A stretch of 50,118 nucleotides of DNA from NCBI GenBank assembly GCA_902518395.1, contig CABYFX010000003.1, positions 1-50,118 on the forward strand. Reading direction: 5' to 3'. The position numbers and the translations under genes are program-made. Positions within the stretch are counted from its first letter, which is position 1. Each line of letters starts with the position of its first letter. This DNA is from an uncultured Pelagibacteraceae bacterium (GTDB lineage Bacteria > Pseudomonadota > Alphaproteobacteria > Pelagibacterales > Pelagibacteraceae). The notes under the pieces are model-generated. The model saw nothing but the letters and a program-made list of their open reading frames with translations, was not told the origin of the DNA and made no database searches. This document shows positions 40,721 through 49,575 of the stretch, piece after piece.

Positions 40721-43371
40721 TGGAATTATTTTTCTTAGCAATCTTAGTTTTAATTATGATTGTTGCTCTAGCATCAGGTTATCCCGTAGCATTTGCTCTT
40801 CCGGGTTCTGCTATCATATCCATTGGTTTAGCTGCATTTTTTGGGTATTTATTTGAAGGAGATGCAGATGCTTTTTTTGCAGTAGATGGACCTATAGAGT
40901 GGCTTGTTGCTGGTATAACTAACTTTAGAAGTAATTATTGGGATGTTGAAACCGACACTTTAATTGCAATTCCTTTATTCATTTTTATGGGAATTATGCT
41001 TCAAAAATCAAAAATTGCGGAAGACTTATTAATTACAATGGGTCAATTATTTGGCCCTATTCCAGGAGGTTTAGGTATCTCAGTTATATTTGTTGGAGCA
41101 TTACTAGCAGCAACTACGGGTATTGTTGGAGCAACAGTTATTGCAATGGGGTTAATTTCTTTACCCACAATGTTAAATAATAATTATGACAGAAAACTTG
41201 CAAGTGGAATTGTATGTTCGTCTGGAACACTTGGGCAAATTATCCCTCCATCTATTGTACTGATTATTATTGCAGACCAATTAGCCAGTGCATCAGATGT
41301 TGCTAATAATATGAGACAGAATGATTACAAAGCTTTAACGGGTGAGTTTAATATGCCAGGTGAGTTTAGAGTTGGATCATCAAGTGCTGGAGACATGTTC
41401 CTTGGCGCTCTTTTACCAGGATTAGTCTTGGTTGCTCTTTATATGATTTATGTGTTTTTTTATGCAAGATTTAAAAAAGGGGTTGCACCACCAGTGCCAT
41501 TTAAGGGAGAATTTAATTTTAAATTTTGGATGAGAGTAATTGTTATAATTATTCCACCACTTGCATTAATATTCGCAGTTTTAGGTTCGATACTAATGGG
41601 TATTGCAACTGTTAATCAAGCTGGTTCAATTGGAGCCATAGGTGCAACACTAATGGCAGGTTACAGATTATTTGAAGGAAAGAAAAGTGCCTTTTATCCT
41701 CTTTTACTTATCATAGGTTCGTTGATACCAATCACTTTTTTTGCTTCAAATTATGAACTCAACATAAAAAATTTAGAAGAAAGAGATATTGGAGCAATAT
41801 ACATAACTGCTTTCTTTGTTATCCTTCTTGTAATCGGAATATCATGGAGCTTTTGGAGAACTTACAAAACAGAGAATGTTTTAAAAGAGGTTGTTACTGA
41901 AACTTGTATAACTACTTCAATGGTATTTATTATTCTTTTAGGAGCTGCGATGCTTACTTCCGGATTTAGAGCGTTTGGTGGTGAAGAATTAGTTAGAGAT
42001 TTCTTACAGGATTTACCTGGTGGATTTTGGACTCAGTTTGTAGTTGTTATGATTGTAATATTTTTACTGGGTTTCTTTTTAGATTTTATTGAAATTGCTG
42101 TTGTTGTTGTTCCAATAATTGCACCAATATTGTTGGCTGAAACAGGAGCTAATGTAACGGCAGTTTGGTTAGGAGTTATGATTGGAGTGAACTTGCAAAC
42201 TTCTTTTCTGACCCCACCATTTGGATTTGCCTTATTTTATTTAAAAGGTGTAGCGCCAAAAGTAGTGCAAACACTAGATATTTGGAAAGGTGTAGTACCA
42301 TTTATAGCTTTGCAGCTTGTCGGTTTAGCAATAGTTGGCTCTTATCCATCACTTGTAAATTATCTGCCTAACAGGGTTTATCTAACTTCAAAGGTAGCGC
42401 CACCTCCAATGAATCCTAAACTACAGTATTGTCTACAAGAATATAAATTTGCAAATTATGCAAATAATGCGGATGCAATAAAGAATAGCATTGACGATTT
42501 TGACTCAATAATACTTGCAAATTTACCAGCTGATAAACTAAGTTATTTCCAACGACACGTAGATAATTCAAACTATACTTTCGAATTAGTTGACGAAGTC
42601 AAAAGTACAGAAGCTATTTATAATGACTATGCCGTTGATTATAGAGACTTACATTTTAAGACTAGAAAAAAACAGAAGAAAATTTCTAAACTCAATAAAA
42701 AAATTGATAAATATAAAGCTGAAATAAGAAATTTAGATGATGATGAGGTTTCAGAAAAAAATAAAATTGAACAAAGAATTGAAAATGTAAAACTTGAAAT
42801 TGAAGAAGTCGCTAATTCAATTTCAAAAGACTGGAAACCAAAGAATGATGAATTTAATAAGATTAATAAAGCTAAAAATTTAGCTGTTAAAAAATATCGT
42901 AAAACAGCAGATAATGCATACGATGATTTAATGCTTATTAAATTATTTATTTTAGATGGAGAAAAATTTGAAGAATTGAGTAATGATATTAAAATTCTTA
43001 AATCTAAAATTGATAATCGAGGTTATCTAGATGCTATAGATCATATTGATAATATGTTTGATAAAGTTGGAGAAATATCAGGTTCAGATGAATTTGCAGA
43101 TAAATTAGATTACTTGATAACTATTATGGATGAAGATGAAAAAGATCCTGAACAAATAGCAAAAATAGCTGATGAGACTTATGCACATTTTGATAAAGAG
43201 GTAAGTTGGAGAAATGAATTTCAGAAAAAATATATGGATAGAATAAATAATCACTTACAGGTACTAAGCGACAATATTGGGTTAAGGTTACAGCAAAAAC
43301 TCACTAAAGAACAAGCGATTTATGTTTCAAGATGTAATTCAGTGCACAGAGATATTTCTTTAAACTTTTAG
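40720..43371 (+). CDS. dctM: TRAP transporter large permease DctM with a long C-terminal coiled-coil extension
   Basis: An 883-residue sodium-coupled transporter subunit. The DctM core is seen in IPLFIFMGIMLQKSKIAEDL, IFVGALLAATTGIVGATVIA, GTLGQIIPPSIVLIIIADQL and late in NLQTSFLTPPFGFALFYLKG. Usual DctM proteins are near 430 residues. This one carries an inserted membrane region (about 235-395) as in other TakM-like permeases, and after the last helix (near 550) about 330 extra soluble residues. The extension is very charged, with a predicted coiled coil (KKISKLNKKIDKYKAEIRN onward, about 645-710) and further helices. Its function is unknown. The stop abuts the stop of the convergent gene without a gap. 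Confidence 0.88.
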   Translation: MELFFLAILVLIMIVALASGYPVAFALPGSAIISIGLAAFFGYLFEGDADAFFAVDGPIEWLVAGITNFRSNYWDVETDTLIAIPLFIFMGIMLQKSKIAEDLLITMGQLFGPIPGGLGISVIFVGALLAATTGIVGATVIAMGLISLPTMLNNNYDRKLASGIVCSSGTLGQIIPPSIVLIIIADQLASASDVANNMRQNDYKALTGEFNMPGEFRVGSSSAGDMFLGALLPGLVLVALYMIYVFFYARFKKGVAPPVPFKGEFNFKFWMRVIVIIIPPLALIFAVLGSILMGIATVNQAGSIGAIGATLMAGYRLFEGKKSAFYPLLLIIGSLIPITFFASNYELNIKNLEERDIGAIYITAFFVILLVIGISWSFWRTYKTENVLKEVVTETCITTSMVFIILLGAAMLTSGFRAFGGEELVRDFLQDLPGGFWTQFVVVMIVIFLLGFFLDFIEIAVVVVPIIAPILLAETGANVTAVWLGVMIGVNLQTSFLTPPFGFALFYLKGVAPKVVQTLDIWKGVVPFIALQLVGLAIVGSYPSLVNYLPNRVYLTSKVAPPPMNPKLQYCLQEYKFANYANNADAIKNSIDDFDSIILANLPADKLSYFQRHVDNSNYTFELVDEVKSTEAIYNDYAVDYRDLHFKTRKKQKKISKLNKKIDKYKAEIRNLDDDEVSEKNKIEQRIENVKLEIEEVANSISKDWKPKNDEFNKINKAKNLAVKKYRKTADNAYDDLMLIKLFILDGEKFEELSNDIKILKSKIDNRGYLDAIDHIDNMFDKVGEISGSDEFADKLDYLITIMDEDEKDPEQIAKIADETYAHFDKEVSWRNEFQKKYMDRINNHLQVLSDNIGLRLQQKLTKEQAIYVSRCNSVHRDISLNF

Positions 43372-44388
43372 TTAATTTGTAATTTGATCAATTATTTTTG
43401 ATCTTTTATATAATCCCAAGCCTTCAGCTTTTTGTTTTAACTTATTATATTCAGACTTTAAGTTTTCAGTGTTTACGTTAATTTTATTTCCAATTTCAAT
43501 TATTGATCCAATGATTGGATCAATTTCTAGAGGACGTTTTGCATGTAAATCTTGAGTAGTAGATGGTTTATGGCTCTTTATTGAAATTGCTGCTTTAATT
43601 CTATGATCTATCGAAACATTAAATTTAACTCCAATTTTTTCTCCCACTGACTGACATTCCTCCATCAATTTTCTCACTGTTTTCAACAGTTCTGGGTCAT
43701 CTCCAATCTCATCCAAAGATTTATCGTGTAGTGCGCTCACAATATTAAATGAACAATTACCCCAGAGTTTTATCCATATTTCATCTCTTAGGTTGCTTTT
43801 TTGTGGTGCTTTTAAACCTCCTGCAATTAATAAGTCTGCAATAATTTTAAGTCTTTCTGATTTTGATCCATCAGGTTCGCCTAATGTAAATCTTTCACCA
43901 CCATTGTGTTTAATAACACCGGGTTCAGTAATTTCAGCTGCTGGATAAACCACACATCCAAGAGCTCTTGAAGGTTTTAAAGAATTCCAAATTTTACCGT
44001 CAGGATCAACGCTATCTATATGTTTCTCATCTAAGTTTGTCCCTGTGTTAGCTTTATGAAAATACCACCACGGTAAGCCATTTACAGCAGATATTATAGT
44101 TGTATTTTTTCCAATTAAGCTTTGAAGAGATTCTACTATATTAGTAATCGCGTGAGCTTTCACTGAAATAAAAATATAATCTTGAATCCCAAGTTCTTTA
44201 GGATCATCTGTTACTTTTAATTTAAAGTTTTCTGATTTATCATTTTTAATTAATGTTAAACCGTTTTCTTCTATAGCTTTTTTGTGTGGACCTCTGGCTA
44301 TAAGTGATAAATCAATATTATTTTTACTTAAACATGCAGCTAAATATCCACCAATTGATCCTGCACCAAATATACAAACTTTTTTCAT
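43372..44388 (-). CDS. ketopantoate reductase-family protein (PanE/ApbA)
   Basis: A 338-residue NADP-dependent reductase of the PanE/ApbA family: Rossmann start KKVCIFGAGSIGGYLAACL, then DYIFISVKAHAI, SAVNGLPWWY and a helical C domain with LRDEIWIKLWGNCSFNIVSA, holding the usual Lys and Asn. The classical enzyme reduces 2-dehydropantoate to pantoate for coenzyme A synthesis. The family is broad and members beside catabolic genes often act on other 2-oxo acids. The insertion with HKANTGTNLDEKHIDSVDPD is typical of long catabolic-type members. Its start shares a base with the stop of the CoA ligase gene, so it belongs to that operon. Confidence 0.8.
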   Translation of the reverse strand: MKKVCIFGAGSIGGYLAACLSKNNIDLSLIARGPHKKAIEENGLTLIKNDKSENFKLKVTDDPKELGIQDYIFISVKAHAITNIVESLQSLIGKNTTIISAVNGLPWWYFHKANTGTNLDEKHIDSVDPDGKIWNSLKPSRALGCVVYPAAEITEPGVIKHNGGERFTLGEPDGSKSERLKIIADLLIAGGLKAPQKSNLRDEIWIKLWGNCSFNIVSALHDKSLDEIGDDPELLKTVRKLMEECQSVGEKIGVKFNVSIDHRIKAAISIKSHKPSTTQDLHAKRPLEIDPIIGSIIEIGNKINVNTENLKSEYNKLKQKAEGLGLYKRSKIIDQITN

Positions 44389-45896
44389 TAATTGTTTAAA
44401 CCAAATTTTTTTGCTAAAACATTTCTTTGTAATTTTCCTGTTGCTCCTTTTGGAATTTCTTCAACAAAAAAAATTTTTTTTGGTATTTTAAACTTAGCAA
44501 GTTTTTTTTGAGCATATTCTAAAACATCATTTTCTGAACATGTCTCACCACTTTTTATTATAATTGCGCTAGCAATATTTTCTCCAAGCATTTTATCATC
44601 ATAACCAAAACAAACTGCTTGATCTATAAATGGATGGTCCATTAATACGTTATCAACTTCTAATGGAGATATTTTTTCTCCACCTTTATTAATTATTTCT
44701 TTTAATCTTCCCGAAATCTTTAAGTAACCCTCTTTATCAAAATAACCTTGATCGCCGGTTCTAAACCAACCATTGGTAAAACTTGTTTTATTTGCTTCTT
44801 CATTATTATCGTAACCAATAGTTACATTTTCACCTTTTATACACACTTCTCCTTCATCACCTTGTTTTAGCACTTCCCCATTTTCATTCATAATACATAC
44901 CTCTGGGCCTGCTGGAAGGCCTACAAATCCAGCTTTTTGTTGCTTAGGTGGCAATGGATTAGAAGTCATTTGGTGAGTAGCTTCAGTCATACCGTATGCT
45001 TCAATTACTGGACAACTGAAAACATCATTTAAATCATTAAATACTGCTGGTGGTAAAGATGCAGATGATGACCTAATTAATCTTAGTTTTAGCCCCTTAG
45101 CAATTTCTAAGTTTCTGCGTGCTCTTAATAAAATAGTTTGATGCATTGTAGGTACTCCTGAGTACCAGGTTATTTTTTCTGATTTAGCTACATCTAAAAA
45201 CTTGATAGCATTAAAACCATTTGATGCAAATACAGATGCACCAGCTTTCATTGATGAAGCTAAAATAGCTATTAGACCGTGTATATGAAAAAGTGGCATA
45301 ATATTAAGACAATGGTCATTTTCTGAAAGATTTAAACTTTTAGAAATATTTTCTGCTGAAGAAAAAATATTTTTATTTGTTAAAGGAACAATCTTTGGTC
45401 TCGATGTGGTACCAGAAGTGTGTAGCACTAATGCTTCATCACTTTCATTGGGTAAAGAATATTCACTTTCTTTTTCGTAAATATTAAATATTCCTGAAGG
45501 TCCATCCTTTTCAGGATTAATTTCACATAATTCTATTTTTAATTTTTTTGCTACATCTACAACTGGATTTTCAGAATTTTTCTCAACCAAAACAATTTTT
45601 GGATTTAAATCTTTTAAATAAAATTCATACTCCTCAGATTTATATGATGGATTTAAAGGGGCAGCAGACATATAGCTTGAAATAGCCAAAAAACTTGAAG
45701 CCATGTACGGTCCATTTGGTAAAACTATCGCTGCTCTATCTTTGTTTGATAATCCATTTCCAGCCAGTTGTTTAGAAATTTTATTGATAAATAATTTTAA
45801 ATCTTTGTAACTTAGTTTTGTACTGATTTCGGAGGTTAGAGCAATATTTTCATCATTCACATTTTCAAAAATGTTTCTAACAATTCTTTTTGACAT
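44388..45896 (-). CDS. acyl-CoA synthetase, oxalate-CoA ligase (AAE3/Pcs60) type
   Basis: A 502-residue ANL-superfamily adenylating enzyme. The P-loop is HTSGTTSRPK (residues 159-168), followed by IMPLFHIHGLIAILASSMKA, TWYSGVPTMHQTIL, LIRSSSASLPP, IEAYGMTEATHQMTSNPLPP and, near the end, GRLKEIINKGGEKISPLEVD and the catalytic Lys in PKGATGKLQRN. TSRPK, FHIHGL and MTEATHQMTSNPLP match plant AAE3 and yeast Pcs60, which activate oxalate to oxalyl-CoA, better than fatty-acid ligases. Formyl-CoA transferase or oxalyl-CoA decarboxylase genes are not in the window. It sits between a GGT-family hydrolase and a PanE-family reductase. Confidence 0.8.
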   Translation of the reverse strand: MSKRIVRNIFENVNDENIALTSEISTKLSYKDLKLFINKISKQLAGNGLSNKDRAAIVLPNGPYMASSFLAISSYMSAAPLNPSYKSEEYEFYLKDLNPKIVLVEKNSENPVVDVAKKLKIELCEINPEKDGPSGIFNIYEKESEYSLPNESDEALVLHTSGTTSRPKIVPLTNKNIFSSAENISKSLNLSENDHCLNIMPLFHIHGLIAILASSMKAGASVFASNGFNAIKFLDVAKSEKITWYSGVPTMHQTILLRARRNLEIAKGLKLRLIRSSSASLPPAVFNDLNDVFSCPVIEAYGMTEATHQMTSNPLPPKQQKAGFVGLPAGPEVCIMNENGEVLKQGDEGEVCIKGENVTIGYDNNEEANKTSFTNGWFRTGDQGYFDKEGYLKISGRLKEIINKGGEKISPLEVDNVLMDHPFIDQAVCFGYDDKMLGENIASAIIIKSGETCSENDVLEYAQKKLAKFKIPKKIFFVEEIPKGATGKLQRNVLAKKFGLNN

Positions 45897-45899
45897 TAT

Positions 45900-47483
45900 T
45901 TAGTACCCTTTTGCGTAACCGTCTTTTCTAGGATCAGATCCTCCTAAAAGGTCCCCTTCTGATCGATTTATTTTAATAGCTTGACCTCCACCATGAGTAC
46001 CATCAATATACTCAACATTATGACCGATTTCTTTCAATTCATTAAAAATTTGATTATCGACTGATTTTTCAAGCTTATAAATATTGTTAAAATGAAAGGC
46101 TCTTGGAAAACTTAAAGCTTCTTGAGGCCCCATGCCATAATCAATCATATTATTTAAAACATGCACCTGTCCTACTGGCTGATACTGCCCTCCCATAACT
46201 CCATAGCTTAAAGTTGCATTGTTATCTTTATCAATGACCATGCCTGGAATAATAGTATGTAATGGCCTTTTTAAGCCTTCTATACAGTTTGGGTGTCCAT
46301 GCTCTACTCTGAAATTTGTACCCCTGTTATGTAAAAGTATTCCACTTTTATTTGTAGTGATACCTGATCCAAATACGTAACAAACTGAATTAATGATGGA
46401 TACACTATTTAAGTCTTTATCTACAACTGTTAGATAAATAGTTTCTGGGTGAGCTGGAATATTTAAGTCACCAACATCACTGCATGAATTGAGCTTAATT
46501 TTATTAAAAATATCCTCAATATTTTTATCACTTAAAATTTCATCTAAATCAAAATTTACAAAATTTGGATCGCCTAAGCTTGTTTCTTTAACTTTATAAG
46601 CTTGTTTTGTAACTTCGGCTTCAAGATGAAATCTTTCTGTACTGTTGAATTTATAGTTATGAATATTTAGTTTTTCTAACAATTTCATCATAATCAAAAC
46701 AGTTACGCCAGGTCCATTTGGAGGACATTGATGAATAAAATCACCCTTATAACTAGATTTTATTGTTTCTGATCTTATTGTGTTCTGTTTAGAAAAATCC
46801 TCAAAAGTATGAACACCCCCTAATTCATTTAAACTTTCAATTATATCTTTTGCAGTTTCACCCTCATAAAATTCTTTACTTCCTTTTTTACTAATTGCCT
46901 CTAATGTTTTTCCTAATGGAATGTTTTTCATTAATTCACTTTCTTGATAAGTACGACCTTCTTTCAAAAAAATTTTTTTAGAATTTTCATTTCCATTAAT
47001 TTTATTTAAGCTATTATGCCAAGCATTTGACACTACTTTAGAAATCTTGTGACCATTTTTTGCAATCTCAATTGCACCTGCAAATAATTGTTCAAAATCT
47101 AATTTTCCAAATTCTTTATGAATAGTTTCCCAAGCATGAACTGCACCAGGAATTGTTACTGAATGAGGACTTGTTAATCCAATTTTATCTATATTTTTTT
47201 CCTTGAAGAAATCATAACTTAATTTCTCTGGTGCTAACCCAGATCCATTAAAAGATACTGCATCCTTATTATTCATTTTGACAATTGCAAAACAGTCTCC
47301 ACCAATACTTGTTGCATTAGGCTCAACTACAGATAAAACAATTGAAGCTGCTATAGAAGCATCTACTGCATTTCCACCCATTTTTAGTATTTTTAAGGCC
47401 TCTTCGGTCGCTAATGGATGAGAAGTAGCAGCCATAGCATTTGATGAGCGTGCATCTTTATCTTTTGTTGATTGATTATTCAT
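45900..47483 (-). CDS. gamma-glutamyltransferase-family hydrolase, possibly oxamate amidohydrolase-like
   Basis: A 527-residue N-terminal nucleophile hydrolase of the GGT family that cleaves itself before a Thr. SHPLATEEALKILKMGGNAV and PNATSIGGDCFAIV are family blocks; the nucleophile is Thr348 in PETIYLTVVDKD. There is no signal peptide, unlike secreted GGT (about 580 residues). Residues that bind gamma-glutamyl groups in E. coli GGT appear changed: CYVFGSGI replaces LNTTFGTGI, and LLHNRGTNF replaces LLNNQMDDF. The NRG form and length resemble YwrD and the oxamate amidohydrolase HpxW. Next to an oxalate-CoA ligase-like gene, amide hydrolysis to oxalate is plausible. A plain GGT role cannot be excluded. 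Confidence 0.8.
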   Translation of the reverse strand: MNNQSTKDKDARSSNAMAATSHPLATEEALKILKMGGNAVDASIAASIVLSVVEPNATSIGGDCFAIVKMNNKDAVSFNGSGLAPEKLSYDFFKEKNIDKIGLTSPHSVTIPGAVHAWETIHKEFGKLDFEQLFAGAIEIAKNGHKISKVVSNAWHNSLNKINGNENSKKIFLKEGRTYQESELMKNIPLGKTLEAISKKGSKEFYEGETAKDIIESLNELGGVHTFEDFSKQNTIRSETIKSSYKGDFIHQCPPNGPGVTVLIMMKLLEKLNIHNYKFNSTERFHLEAEVTKQAYKVKETSLGDPNFVNFDLDEILSDKNIEDIFNKIKLNSCSDVGDLNIPAHPETIYLTVVDKDLNSVSIINSVCYVFGSGITTNKSGILLHNRGTNFRVEHGHPNCIEGLKRPLHTIIPGMVIDKDNNATLSYGVMGGQYQPVGQVHVLNNMIDYGMGPQEALSFPRAFHFNNIYKLEKSVDNQIFNELKEIGHNVEYIDGTHGGGQAIKINRSEGDLLGGSDPRKDGYAKGY

Positions 47484-47512
47484 AGTACAGATTAAATCTC
47501 AAAAATTTATAA

Positions 47513-48724
47513 ATGATTACTAAAGTAAATAAAAGCATTATCATATTCTGTATTTTTGCCTTTGGTTTTTTATTATCAAATCTTGTTAGATCTATTACTG
47601 CAACATTAACGCCGGTCCTGACATATGAATTCGATTTAACTGCAGGGAATTTAGGACTGTTAGCAGGAGGCTATTTTATTGGCTTTTCAATTATGCAAGT
47701 CCCAATAGGACTACTACTTGATAAATTCGGTCCAAAAAAGGTTGTTGGGTATTTTTTGATAATTGCATTGGTAGGAACCATATCATTTGCATTAGCAAAA
47801 AGTTTTTCTGGGTTACTTATTTCAAGAATATTTATTGGGATCGGAGTGAGTGCTTGTATGATGGGACCTCTAACAGGATACAGAGTTTGGTTTGCTGAAA
47901 AATATCAACAGCGCGCTAATTCATGGATGTTAATGGTAGCAAATATAGGTTTTGTATCATCTACTTTACCTGTACAGATTTTATTACCATACTTAGGATG
48001 GAGATGGATTTTCATTTTAATAGCTATACTTATTTTAATAAGTATTATTTTAATTTTCTTATTCACTCCTAATTGGGAACAGAAAGAAAACTTCACTGTT
48101 GATGAAGAAAAAAAAGGTTTAGCACAAATTTGGAAGAATAAATTTTTTATCAGTATGGTACCATTAGCATTTATTAATTATGGTGGTATACAGGCAATCC
48201 AAACGCTTTGGGCTGGTCCTTGGATGCTAAATATTACAGGGTATTCTCCATTTCAAAGTGCTACAGGCTTATTTTGGATCAATGTAACTATGTTAGCATC
48301 ATACTTTTTATGGGGATATATTCTCCCCAAACTCTCTGATTATGGAATAAGTAGTGTTAAACTTATTAAATTTGGACTCCCAATAAGTTACTTTGTTTTT
48401 TTTCTAATAATCTTTTTTGGTCCTAAAGCAGGAGCTTTTTTATTTACAATATACATTATGACTTCAATTGTAATTTCTCTAACTCAACCAGCAATAGCTT
48501 TAAACTTTTCACAAAATTTAGCAGGCAAGTCACTCACTTCATATAATGTATTTATTCATTCAGGAACATTCTTTATGCAATGGGGTATTGGATTATTTAT
48601 AGACTTATTTAATTCTAAAGGATTTGATATTGTAAGTAGTTATAGAATTTCTTTTTCAATTTTTTTAATTCTCTGTATATTAAGTTATATTTTTTTCATT
48701 TATCTAAATAGAAATAATGATTAA
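47513..48724 (+). CDS. major facilitator superfamily transporter
   Basis: A 403-residue, roughly 12-helix transporter. The first half holds LAGGYFIGFSIMQVPIGLLL and the MFS loop motif LDKFGPKKVVGYFL (a form of DRxGRR), then LLISRIFIGIGVSACMMGPL and FAEKYQQRANSWM. No substrate can be read from the sequence. It diverges from the GGT-family gene with only 29 bases between the two start codons, so the promoters must overlap coding sequence or give near-leaderless messages. The link suggests a substrate related to the hydrolase/ligase operon, for example a small amide or acid. Confidence 0.85.
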   Translation: MITKVNKSIIIFCIFAFGFLLSNLVRSITATLTPVLTYEFDLTAGNLGLLAGGYFIGFSIMQVPIGLLLDKFGPKKVVGYFLIIALVGTISFALAKSFSGLLISRIFIGIGVSACMMGPLTGYRVWFAEKYQQRANSWMLMVANIGFVSSTLPVQILLPYLGWRWIFILIAILILISIILIFLFTPNWEQKENFTVDEEKKGLAQIWKNKFFISMVPLAFINYGGIQAIQTLWAGPWMLNITGYSPFQSATGLFWINVTMLASYFLWGYILPKLSDYGISSVKLIKFGLPISYFVFFLIIFFGPKAGAFLFTIYIMTSIVISLTQPAIALNFSQNLAGKSLTSYNVFIHSGTFFMQWGIGLFIDLFNSKGFDIVSSYRISFSIFLILCILSYIFFIYLNRNND

Positions 48725-49526
48725 TAAAAAAATGACACTAACAAATATATTATTGTTAATATTAATAATTTATATATTTATTTGCATTTTTATTTTTTTT
48801 TATCAAAGAAATCTTCTGTACCATCCAGGAGAAAATAATTATTTAGACGAAGGACCTTTAAATCACAAAATAGAAAAGGTATTTATTAACTCTGAAAGTA
48901 GTTTGGTCGGATGGCACTTTCAAAAGAAAGAAAATTATAAGACTATATTACTTTTTCATGGCAATGCTGGCAAACTTGATAATCGTATTTATAAGTTAAA
49001 TGAATTCTCAAAAATGAATGTTAACTATTTGATATTTGCTTATAGGGGATTTAGTGGAAATGATGGAAAACCTTCAGAAATAGGCCTTTATGAAGATGCT
49101 TTGGCAGCAAAGAAATGGCTAAATTCCGAGAAAATTGAAGATAAAAATATAATCTTGTACGGGGAGTCGTTGGGTACAGCAATTGCATTAAATCTAGCAC
49201 AAGATTATTCTTTTAGTGGTGTGATATTAGAGTCACCGTTCACATCTATGGAAACACTAGCAAAAAGTTATTATCCATATTTGCCAGTTAAATATTTGTT
49301 AAAAGATAAATACAATTCGATTAGCAAATTGAATAAAAATACATCTCCAATTCTTGTAATGCATGGTATGAAAGATAAAATTGTGCCATTTAAAATGGGA
49401 AAAGAAATTTATGATAAATTTAATGGAAAAAAATCAAGTTTTTTTGTTGAAAATGATGATCATATGATGGATTTTAACGAAAATCTCATAAACTCAATTG
49501 AGTTATTTATTACAGAATTAAATTAA
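48717..49526 (+). CDS. alpha/beta hydrolase, BEM46/YfhR type, membrane-anchored
   Basis: A 269-residue serine hydrolase with one N-terminal membrane helix (about residues 7-28) followed by the lead FYQRNLLYHPGEN usual in this group. The oxyanion region is LFHGNAGKLDNR. The triad is visible: Ser151 in YGESLGTA, Asp220 in HGMKDKIVPF and His249 in NDDHMMDF. The natural substrate is unknown; relatives act on esters or lipids. The start overlaps the MFS gene by 8 bases. Confidence 0.85.
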   Translation: MINKKMTLTNILLLILIIYIFICIFIFFYQRNLLYHPGENNYLDEGPLNHKIEKVFINSESSLVGWHFQKKENYKTILLFHGNAGKLDNRIYKLNEFSKMNVNYLIFAYRGFSGNDGKPSEIGLYEDALAAKKWLNSEKIEDKNIILYGESLGTAIALNLAQDYSFSGVILESPFTSMETLAKSYYPYLPVKYLLKDKYNSISKLNKNTSPILVMHGMKDKIVPFKMGKEIYDKFNGKKSSFFVENDDHMMDFNENLINSIELFITELN

Positions 49527-49575
49527 GACACAATTCAAACAAATATTAAGCAACTTTATATTTTTAAAGTCATAC

